From positions 1-12,885 of the forward strand of contig CAZMRY010000038.1 in assembly GCA_964568815.1 (NCBI GenBank): a DNA stretch of 12,885 nt. Direction: 5' to 3'. Below are positions 1 through 5,052 of the stretch, one piece after another. Both the position numbers and the translations under genes were made by a program. Below the pieces are notes generated by a model. It searched no databases. It saw only the letters and a list, made by a program, of their open reading frames with translations, and was not told the DNA's origin. Numbering within the stretch: position 1 is the first letter of the stretch; every line of letters starts with the position of its first letter. Source of the stretch: RGIG8700 sp964568815. Its GTDB lineage: Bacteria > Bacillota > Clostridia > RGIG6154.

Positions 1-49
1 TAAGCTCTCTTTTAAGACCTGCAACTTCAAGTTCGTATGTAGTTTTCAT
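1..49 (-). CDS. 5' end of a minus-strand gene, possibly a phosphoribosyltransferase (partial)
   Basis: The reverse complement of 1-49 reads ATG followed by 15 further sense codons (MKTTYELEVAGLKREL) and runs off the left edge. An AAAGGA ribosome binding site lies 8 nt before the ATG, and a strong minus-strand promoter lies further upstream (76-104). The short N-terminus, with its Y-x-L-x-VAGL-x-R-x-L pattern, reminds me of the start of adenine-phosphoribosyltransferase-like proteins of Clostridia, but sixteen residues are too few to assign a function. That there is a gene here is well supported by the start signals; the family is a weak guess. It is divergent from the WYL regulator at 157. 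Confidence 0.6.
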   Translation of the reverse strand, partial: MKTTYELEVAGLKREL

Positions 50-75
50 ATAATCAATCCTTTCTTTACATAAAA

Positions 76-104
76 ATTTTATCATAGCAAAATTAAAAAG
101 TCAA
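76..104 (-). promoter_or_regulatory. Sigma-A-type promoter of the minus-strand gene at 49
   Basis: On the minus strand, TTGACT (plus positions 99-104) is followed by a 17-nt spacer and TAAAAT (76-81), with a TG one base before the -10 box (extended -10). The start point would fall near position 69, leaving a leader of about 20 nt containing the AAAGGA ribosome binding site. Confidence 0.75.
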
Positions 105-156
105 TTGTAATGGACAAAAAGTAAAAAATGTATTATTATATAAAAGAGGTGATTAA

Positions 157-1131
157 ATGGCAAAGGGCACTAATCAGAAACTAAAACTTTTATATATTGC
201 AAAATATTTTATGGAAAACACCGATGAAGAGCATTTTGTAACAGTTCCTGAAATAATAAGCTATTTAAACAGCAACGATATAAGTGCGGAGAGAAAGGCG
301 GTTTATGATGACATAGAATGTCTAAAGCTTTTCGGATTTGATATCTGCTGTGAAAAAACAAAAACTTTCAATTATTACCTCGCATCAAGAGAATTTGAAA
401 CACCTGAGCTTAAGCTTTTGGTTGATACTGTTCAGGCATCTAAGTTTATAACCGTAAAGAAAAGCTTAGCTCTTATAAAAAAGCTTGAAACATTAACAAG
501 TAAAGCAGGTGCAGGACTTTTAAACCGTGAGGTTTATGTTGTAAACAGAGCCAAGACGGAAAATGAGCATATTTATTATAATGTAGATAAAATTCACGAG
601 GCAATTTTAAAAAATAAGCAAATATGCTTTAAATACTACGAATGGGGAACAGACAAGAAAAAGCATTTCAGAAAAGACGGAAACTTCTATAAAGAAGCTC
701 CTGTTGCCCTTACATTCAGCGATGAAAATTATTACCTCATAACATATAAAGAAAAATATAATTCCTATGTTCATTACAGGGTAGATAAAATGGAGCAGAC
801 CTGTATAGCAGACGAAGAAAGAATTCTTCCAAAAGAAAAATTTGACCTGCCTGCATATGCCAAAAAGACATTTTCTATGTACAGAGGGGAAGAAGAAAGC
901 GTTACCATTGAATTTGATAATTCACTTGTAGGTGTAGTGATAGACAGATTTGGAAGCGGTGTAACGATAGTACCTTCAGAAAGTACTTTTAATGCACACC
1001 TGAGCGTTGCGGTAAGCCCGTACTTTTATTCCTGGCTTACGGGTTTTGGAAATAAAGCAAAAATCCTGTCACCTGAAAATGTGAAAAATGACTTTATTAA
1101 GCACCTTGATGAAATAAGGAATATATATTGA
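157..1131 (+). CDS. WYL-domain transcriptional regulator with N-terminal winged HTH
   Basis: A 324-residue protein of the YafY/PafC-like WYL family, predicted to be a cytoplasmic DNA-binding regulator. Residues 8-65 look like a winged helix-turn-helix (a VTVPEIISYL helix, then SAERKAVYDDIECLKLFGFDI, the usual recognition-helix and wing pattern). Residues 140-215 match a WYL domain; the name-giving motif is present as YYLITY at 192-197, followed by HYRVDKM. The rest (about 245-324) resembles the C-terminal WCX extension. Family members sense nucleic acids or small ligands; the ligand here is unknown. AAAGAGGTG ends 6 nt before the ATG. A possible promoter, TGGACA (111-116) with 17 nt to TATTAT (134-139), lies upstream, but its start point would cut into the ribosome binding site, so I do not annotate it. 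The gene is divergent from the gene at 49 and 15 nt upstream of the next gene, with which it is probably co-transcribed. Confidence 0.85.
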   Translation: MAKGTNQKLKLLYIAKYFMENTDEEHFVTVPEIISYLNSNDISAERKAVYDDIECLKLFGFDICCEKTKTFNYYLASREFETPELKLLVDTVQASKFITVKKSLALIKKLETLTSKAGAGLLNREVYVVNRAKTENEHIYYNVDKIHEAILKNKQICFKYYEWGTDKKKHFRKDGNFYKEAPVALTFSDENYYLITYKEKYNSYVHYRVDKMEQTCIADEERILPKEKFDLPAYAKKTFSMYRGEEESVTIEFDNSLVGVVIDRFGSGVTIVPSESTFNAHLSVAVSPYFYSWLTGFGNKAKILSPENVKNDFIKHLDEIRNIY

Positions 1132-1146
1132 TAAAAAGGAAAAAAT

Positions 1147-1707
1147 ATGAAAAAATTTTTAATTGGGTTATTAATTGTTGTATGTATCCTGACAGCAATT
1201 TATAAATTTACAGCACCGAAAGAGATTGTTATTACAGGAACGATTCCTTTCAGAACAGAGCAGGAGCTGATTTTGAAATCCGATTTGATAATTGAGGGGA
1301 ATGTTGAAGAAATCGGTAATGGAAAATGGAGCAATCCTGATTTTAAAGAACAGGGAAAGAGAAATATTTTGCAAACCGATATAACTGTTAAAATAAACAG
1401 CGTTCTGTCAGGGGAATACAGCAGTGAAAAAGTAGTTGTAAGAATAGATAAAGGCTATGACCCTGCGAGCAATACAAAGGTTATATCAGACGGATACCCC
1501 GATTTTAAAGCCGGTGAGGAAATAGTACTGTTTTTGTCAAGAGACGACAGCGATGTTGCAACAGATGAAAACTATTTTGTGCTGACAGGCATGAAACAGG
1601 GGAAGTGGAACTTATCAGGGAATAAAATCACCTCTGCGGACTATGAATCCCAGGAAATATCACAAACCCTTGAAGAATTAAAAGAAAAAATAAAAGTAAT
1701 GAAATAA
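1147..1707 (+). CDS. Membrane-anchored extracytoplasmic protein of unknown function
   Basis: A 186-residue protein that I cannot name. Residues 1-23 are a short basic start followed by a hydrophobic stretch (FLIGLLIVVCILTAIYKF), giving a signal anchor; the Cys at 13 is preceded by V-V, not a lipobox, so it is probably not a lipoprotein. The remainder (about 30-186) looks like one soluble beta-rich domain: a SDLIIEGNVEEI strand segment, alternating hydrophobics in DITVKINSVL, then AGEEIVLFLSR and a YFVLTG segment. This general pattern (a secreted domain that begins with a 'sensed as ... EG.V' strand and ends with a 'GEE.LLFL' strand) occurs in uncharacterised Firmicute exported proteins. AAAAGGA lies 7 nt before the ATG. 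The 15-nt gap to the WYL regulator suggests one transcript. The last codons lie inside an inverted repeat that closes the structured element at 1696-2011. Confidence 0.75.
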   Translation: MKKFLIGLLIVVCILTAIYKFTAPKEIVITGTIPFRTEQELILKSDLIIEGNVEEIGNGKWSNPDFKEQGKRNILQTDITVKINSVLSGEYSSEKVVVRIDKGYDPASNTKVISDGYPDFKAGEEIVLFLSRDDSDVATDENYFVLTGMKQGKWNLSGNKITSADYESQEISQTLEELKEKIKVMK

Positions 1708-2011
1708 ACGGACAGTGAAATAACTTCGTTATTTCAAAGCTATTTTGCACCTTCCGTCAGGGAATAGGAAAAATGCTTCAGAATGGACAAACTGAACCCG
1801 AAGGGGTTACCCGAAGCTGTACGAGGGTACAGCGAGAGGTGAAGTTTGTTCATAGCAAAAAGGCATCAAATCAAAGAAAAACCTCAGTTTTGAGGTTTTT
1901 CTGCATTTTGTTATAAATTTTGCTGATTAACAGTCGCCATAATTTTGTATTTTACTGCCTTTTTGCGGTCTGGAGTATTTTAACATTCCCTGTTACTGTC
2001 CGTTTTATTAC
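1696..2011 (+). ncRNA. Candidate large structured RNA or palindromic mobile element, unidentified
   Basis: This stretch has no conventional gene but folds on paper into nested helices. P1: 1706-1716 with 1995-2005 (11 bp), extendable by 1696-1700 with 2007-2011. P2: hairpin 1717-1724/1728-1735 (8 bp, TTC loop). P3: 1758-1765 with 1985-1992 (8 bp), an internal loop, then 1770-1782 with 1969-1981 (13 bp). P4: 1783-1793 with 1843-1853 (11 bp), enclosing hairpins 1795-1799/1804-1808 and 1816-1822/1827-1833. P5: 1855-1865 with 1956-1966 (11 bp). P3, P4 and P5 meet with linkers of 0, 1 and 2 nt, a compact three-way junction. The three non-Watson-Crick pairs in P3 and P4 (1775-1976, 1778-1973, 1786-1850) are all G-U on the plus strand and would be A-C on the minus strand, favouring plus-strand RNA. 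A terminator-like hairpin (1877-1900) inside P5 is a problem for a full-length transcript. I recognise no RNA class (not RNase P, tmRNA, SRP or 6S landmarks). A MITE-like DNA palindrome is the main alternative. Confidence 0.55.
1877..1900. terminator. Bidirectional intrinsic-terminator-like hairpin
   Basis: AAAAACCTCA (1877-1886), loop GTTT, and TGAGGTTTTT (1891-1900) form a 10-bp hairpin with A-tract and T-tract arms, so it could terminate transcription in both directions. It could end the WYL/anchored-protein transcript, or it may be an internal helix of the structured element that surrounds it. Confidence 0.6.
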
Positions 2012-2069
2012 CCACATCCTGTGTTAAACTTAAACCAAGGTAAGAGAAACACAGGAAAGGATGATATAA

Positions 2070-2210
2070 ATGAATTTAAAAGGTGCTATATTTGGAATGA
2101 TAACATTACTTGCAACACAGATTGCTCCTAAGCTTGTTATATATGCAATTGTTTTGGGACTTGTTCTGTATTTTGTAAAGCTCATGATGTCTATTATCAA
2201 TGAATGCTGA
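2070..2210 (+). CDS. 46-residue hydrophobic small protein
   Basis: ATG at 2070 opens a 46-codon frame ending in TGA at 2208-2210. A GGAAAGG ribosome binding site ends 9 nt upstream. The product begins MNLKGAIFGMITLL and is largely one or two membrane segments: residues 6-18, and 22-42 (PKLVIYAIVLGLVLYFVKL), with few charges and a final NEC. No family is recognisable. Just upstream, CCTGTGTT (2018-2025) pairs with AACACAGG (2048-2055) to make an 8-bp stem that ends at the ribosome binding site. A weak promoter candidate, TTAACA (1980-1985) with 17 nt to TTTTAT (2003-2008), overlaps the structured element. A strong terminator follows at 2265. The start signals and hydrophobic pattern argue for a real gene. 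Size and character would also fit a type I toxin, which is speculation. Confidence 0.5.
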   Translation: MNLKGAIFGMITLLATQIAPKLVIYAIVLGLVLYFVKLMMSIINEC

Positions 2211-2264
2211 TTTTTTGCCAATCCCCTTATAACTTCACCAAAGGGCAAAAAGTTAACAGATATG

Positions 2265-2293
2265 ACCTGCAGAAAACTGCAGGTTATTTTTTT
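2265..2293 (+). terminator. Rho-independent terminator after the small hydrophobic ORF
   Basis: ACCTGCAG (2265-2272), loop AAAA, CTGCAGGT (2277-2284), then a TA and a run of T residues to 2293. This is a GC-rich 8-bp stem with a U-tract, sitting just before the mgtE promoter and so insulating that operon from upstream transcription. Confidence 0.88.
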
Positions 2294-2301
2294 AAAAACT
2301 A

Positions 2302-2330
2302 TTTACAGCAGATGAAATGTTTGCTATAAT
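2302..2330 (+). promoter_or_regulatory. Sigma-A promoter of the mgtE operon
   Basis: TTTACA (2302-2307), a 17-nt spacer, and a consensus TATAAT (2325-2330) with TG at 2322-2323 as an extended -10. Transcription would start near 2337, giving a leader of about 158 nt before mgtE. Confidence 0.88.
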
Positions 2331-2362
2331 AAAGTGAATAAATTTGTGAAAGAGGTGAGATA

Positions 2363-2455
2363 ATGGACGCGGGTAGTACCGGAAGTATAAAACCCAAGGG
2401 GCGAAGACAACAGAATAATTTTTGCGTTTATTATTTCACATTTGATAAACGCTGA
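2363..2455 (+). CDS. Possible 30-residue leader peptide upstream of mgtE
   Basis: AGAGGTG at 2351-2357 lies 5 nt before an ATG at 2363 that opens 30 codons ending with TGA at 2453-2455, 39 nt before mgtE. The product would be basic, with a KPKGRRQQNNF segment and a YYFTFDKR tail. Codon choice (CCC, GGG, CGA, GCG) differs from the A/T-ending codons of the neighbouring genes, which may mean that the bases are constrained by RNA structure and not by protein. If translated, ribosomes would cover the stem at 2424-2452 and could affect the Shine-Dalgarno hairpin downstream, as in leader-peptide control of magnesium genes elsewhere. A chance open frame inside a riboswitch is an equally good reading. 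Confidence 0.35.
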   Translation: MDAGSTGSIKPKGRRQQNNFCVYYFTFDKR

Positions 2456-2463
2456 ATGTGTAT

Positions 2464-2493
2464 CTTTGCTCCTTAGATAAGGAGGAGACAAAG
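2464..2493 (+). promoter_or_regulatory. Hairpin sequestering the mgtE ribosome binding site
   Basis: CTTTG (2464-2468) pairs with CAAAG (2489-2493), and CTCCTT (2469-2474) pairs with AAGGAG (2479-2484) across an AGAT loop, leaving GAGA bulged. The paired AAGGAG is most of the mgtE Shine-Dalgarno (2479-2487, 7 nt before the ATG), so this 11-bp stem would block initiation when formed. Confidence 0.65.
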
Positions 2494-2494
2494 G

Positions 2495-3862
2495 ATGAAC
2501 AACGAATTAATTTTAAAAGCACTGGAATATGTTGATAATAAGCAGTTCCAGCAGCTTAAACACCTTTTCAATGAAATGCAGGCGGCAGACATACAGGAGC
2601 TTTTTGAAGAACTTACAGAAACTCAGGTTATTGTGGTTTTCAGACTTCTTCCAAAAGAACTTGCGGCTGAGGTTTTCGTTGAAATGGACAGCGAACATCA
2701 GGAAATACTCATAAACAATTTTTCGGATAAAGAACTTAAAGGCGTGCTTGATGAGTTGTTTGCCGATGATACTGTAGACATTATTGAAGAAATGCCTGCA
2801 ACTGTTGTTAAAAGAATACTTAACAACTCAAAAGCAGAAATGAGAAAAACAATAAACGAGCTTTTGAAGTATCCTAAAGACAGTGCAGGAAGCATTATGA
2901 CAACCGAGTATGTAGCACTTCGTAAGAACATGACAGTAAGTGAGGCTTTCGAGCTTATCAGAAAGGTTGCAATAGACAAAGAAACCATTTACACCTGTTA
3001 TGTAAGAGATACAGACAGAAAACTTATAGGTCTTGTTACTGCAAAGACGCTTATGATATCACCACTTGATGCAGTAATTGAAGACATAATGGAAAGCAGC
3101 ATTATTTCTGCATCTACAATGGATGATAAAGAAGATGTTGCAAAAATGTTTGATAAATACGATTTCCTTGCATTGCCCGTTGTAGACAATGAAAACAGAA
3201 TAGTTGGTATTGTAACAGTCGACGATGCTATCGATGTTATTCAGGAAGAACTTGAAGAAGACTTCGCAAAAATGAATGCTATCGTACCGGGTGAGAAGGA
3301 ATATTTAAGAACAAGTGCTTTTGAGCTTTTTATCAAAAGAATACCCTGGCTTATGTTCCTTATGGTTTCTGCAACTTTTACAGGAATGATAATAGACTCT
3401 TTTGAGTCAGCTCTTTCAGGCTGTGCAATACTTGTTGCTTTTATACCTATGCTTATGGGTACAGGAGGTAATTCAGGAAGTCAGTCCTCGGTTACAGTTA
3501 TAAGATGTCTTTCTATAGGTGAAGTTGAATTCAAAGACCTTTTAAAAGTTGTATGGAAAGAAATAAGAGTAGCACTTTTGTGCGGTGTAGCCCTTGCGGT
3601 AATCAATTTCATAAAAATTATGATTGTTGACAAAGCAATGATGGGGGACGAAATAACAATAACAGTTGCACTTGTTATATGTATAACTCTTTTTGTAACA
3701 GTAATTGCGGCAAAGCTTATAGGTTGTGTACTTCCTATGCTTGCAGATAAGATGGGCTTTGACCCTGCAGTTATGGCAAGCCCCTTTATAACAACACTTA
3801 TCGATGCAGTATCTTTGATTGTGTACTTCAAAATAGCTCAGATGGTACTGGGAATAGGATAA
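2495..3862 (+). CDS. mgtE: Magnesium transporter MgtE
   Basis: A 455-residue MgtE channel, the usual length, that takes up Mg2+ across the cytoplasmic membrane. Residues 1-125 are the superhelical MgtE N domain. Residues about 130-260 are a CBS pair (KYPKDSAGSIMTTEYV leads into CBS1; LALPVVDNENRIVGIVT is CBS2) that senses cytoplasmic Mg2+. Residues 275-455 are the membrane domain with about five helices. Pore signatures are intact: FIPMLMGTGGNSGSQSS (317-332) and DPAVMASPFITTLIDA (423-438), where D423 corresponds to the conserved pore aspartate. The start at 2495 is set by AAGGAGGAG ending 7 nt upstream. Transcription comes from the promoter at 2302, and translation is probably controlled by the leader. 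The next gene starts 3 nt after the stop. Confidence 0.96.
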   Translation: MNNELILKALEYVDNKQFQQLKHLFNEMQAADIQELFEELTETQVIVVFRLLPKELAAEVFVEMDSEHQEILINNFSDKELKGVLDELFADDTVDIIEEMPATVVKRILNNSKAEMRKTINELLKYPKDSAGSIMTTEYVALRKNMTVSEAFELIRKVAIDKETIYTCYVRDTDRKLIGLVTAKTLMISPLDAVIEDIMESSIISASTMDDKEDVAKMFDKYDFLALPVVDNENRIVGIVTVDDAIDVIQEELEEDFAKMNAIVPGEKEYLRTSAFELFIKRIPWLMFLMVSATFTGMIIDSFESALSGCAILVAFIPMLMGTGGNSGSQSSVTVIRCLSIGEVEFKDLLKVVWKEIRVALLCGVALAVINFIKIMIVDKAMMGDEITITVALVICITLFVTVIAAKLIGCVLPMLADKMGFDPAVMASPFITTLIDAVSLIVYFKIAQMVLGIG

Positions 3863-3865
3863 CAA

Positions 3866-5032
3866 ATGGAATTTATATTCAGACTTTTCATAAAAGATAA
3901 AGATAATACTGAAAGCAGTAAAGTAAGAAACAATTACGGAAAATTCAGCGGAGTTGTTGGAATATGTCTTAACATATGTCTGTTTCTGCTCAAGCTTGGT
4001 GCAGGGGTTATAACAGCATCAATCAGCGTTATGGCAGATGCTTTCAACAACCTTTCGGATGCAGGAGCGTCAATAATAACATTAATAGGCTTTAAAATGT
4101 CAGAAAAGCCTGCTGATGAGGATCATCCTTTCGGGCACGGAAGAATAGAGTATATAAGCTCACTTTTCGTGTCCCTTGCAATACTTTTGATGGGATATGA
4201 ACTTTTTAAAGCATCACTGGATAAAATTATAAATCCTCAGGCAGTTGGTTTTAATGTGACATCCTTTGCAATTTTACTTTCTGCGATAATAGTAAAGCTA
4301 TGGATGTACTTCTTCAACAGAAAAATAGCAAAGAAGATATCATCAGCAGTTGTAATGGCAACAGCTAAAGACTCATTAAGCGACTGTATAGCAACAACAG
4401 GAGTTTTAGCAGGACTTTTAATATCACAGCTTTTCAGTATTAATATTGACGGATATATCGGTCTTGTAATTGCATTATTTGTGCTTTATACAGGCTATAC
4501 AACCATAAAAGAATCAACCGAGCCTTTACTTGGAACACCGCCTGATGAGGAATTTGTCAAAAACATAGAAGAGACAATAACAAATCACGAAGAAGCCCTT
4601 GGAATACATGATTTAATCGTGCATAACTATGGCCCTTCAAAAAATATTATAAGTGTTCATGTTGAGGTGGACTCTCAGTCAGACCTTAATGTTATACACG
4701 ATAAAATTGATTTGATGGAAAGAGAGCTTTCTGTTAAATATGACTGTATCGCAACCATTCATATGGACCCTGTTGCAGTTAACGATGAAAAAGTTAACCG
4801 ACTTAAGTTGGTTGCAGAAAAAACAGTAAAGGAAATCAATGAAAAAATAACAATTCACGATTTCAGAATAGTATCAGGTCCAACTCATACAAACTTAATT
4901 TTTGATGCAGTTCTGCCATACGGCATGAATATGACAAACAGTCAGTTCAAAGAGCTTGCAAACAAAAAAATCAATGAATATGACAGCACGCTTTTTGCTG
5001 TTATAGATATAGACCAGGCATATATAAAATAA
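3866..5032 (+). CDS. Cation diffusion facilitator, probable Mn2+ exporter
   Basis: A 388-residue CDF protein, expected to be a dimeric metal/proton antiporter in the cytoplasmic membrane. The transmembrane domain spans about residues 28-215. The TM2 metal motif reads N61-x3-D65 (in ADAFNNLSDAGAS) and the TM5 motif D169-x3-D173 (in KDSLSDC). Zn2+ exporters normally have H in these sites, while N-x3-D / D-x3-D is the pattern of bacterial Mn2+ exporters (MntE/MneP type), so Mn2+ is the likely substrate by inference. HPFGHGRIE (87-95) is the conserved cytoplasmic loop. Residues about 225-303 are the usual C-terminal dimerisation domain (ending ATIHMDPV). Residues 305-388 are an extra domain beyond the roughly 300-residue family length. 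The ATG is 3 nt after the mgtE stop with only a weak AGGA nearby, implying translational coupling. Confidence 0.9.
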   Translation: MEFIFRLFIKDKDNTESSKVRNNYGKFSGVVGICLNICLFLLKLGAGVITASISVMADAFNNLSDAGASIITLIGFKMSEKPADEDHPFGHGRIEYISSLFVSLAILLMGYELFKASLDKIINPQAVGFNVTSFAILLSAIIVKLWMYFFNRKIAKKISSAVVMATAKDSLSDCIATTGVLAGLLISQLFSINIDGYIGLVIALFVLYTGYTTIKESTEPLLGTPPDEEFVKNIEETITNHEEALGIHDLIVHNYGPSKNIISVHVEVDSQSDLNVIHDKIDLMERELSVKYDCIATIHMDPVAVNDEKVNRLKLVAEKTVKEINEKITIHDFRIVSGPTHTNLIFDAVLPYGMNMTNSQFKELANKKINEYDSTLFAVIDIDQAYIK

Positions 5033-5052
5033 GAATTTAAGGAGATAAACAA

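Larger units (their letters stand above)
2337..2494 (+). promoter_or_regulatory. Structured 5' leader of mgtE; candidate metal-sensing leader (M-box-like?)
   Basis: The leader is long and locally GC-rich (2365-2410) in an AT-rich genome. Visible pairings: GGGT/ACCC closing 2371-2395; 2424-2431 with 2445-2452 (8 bp); 2437-2442 with 2455-2460 (6 bp), which lies in the loop of the previous stem and so either competes with it or forms a pseudoknot; and a final hairpin over the Shine-Dalgarno (2464-2493). Several short pieces occur in the same order as I recall from the Mg2+-sensing M-box, which is known to control mgtE: AGGTGAG near the 5' end, a CCAA-GGG segment followed by ACAACAG, and GCTGAATG near the 3' end. 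The match is loose, the usual M-box terminator is absent, and a 30-codon ORF covers most of the leader. A regulatory leader is likely; its class is not settled. Confidence 0.55.

Noticed and set aside
111..139. Plus-strand promoter of the WYL regulator (TGGACA, 17 nt, TATTAT)
   Set aside because: The box spacing is good, but the start point would fall at about 146, inside the ribosome binding site, so the true promoter remains uncertain.
1696..2011. A known housekeeping RNA (RNase P, tmRNA, SRP RNA, 6S)
   Set aside because: None of the conserved landmarks I know for these RNAs is present (for example the GAGGAAAGUCC region of RNase P, the tRNA-like ends of tmRNA, or the GGAAGGAAGCA loop of SRP RNA).
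2030..2248. A 72-codon minus-strand open frame
   Set aside because: It lies across the plus-strand small hydrophobic ORF and a terminator-bounded region, has no convincing ribosome binding site, and its sequence resembles the antisense of membrane-protein codons.
2211..2251. TTTTTGCC / GGCAAAAA stem after the small ORF
   Set aside because: It is an 8-bp stem with a long loop and no U-tract on the plus strand. It may be incidental in AT-rich sequence, and the real terminator is the stronger hairpin at 2265.
3481..3865. Long minus-strand open frames opposite the mgtE membrane domain
   Set aside because: They are the complement of strongly biased codons in a clear mgtE gene; low-complexity Ile/Ser/Thr or Cys/Tyr composition and no start signals.
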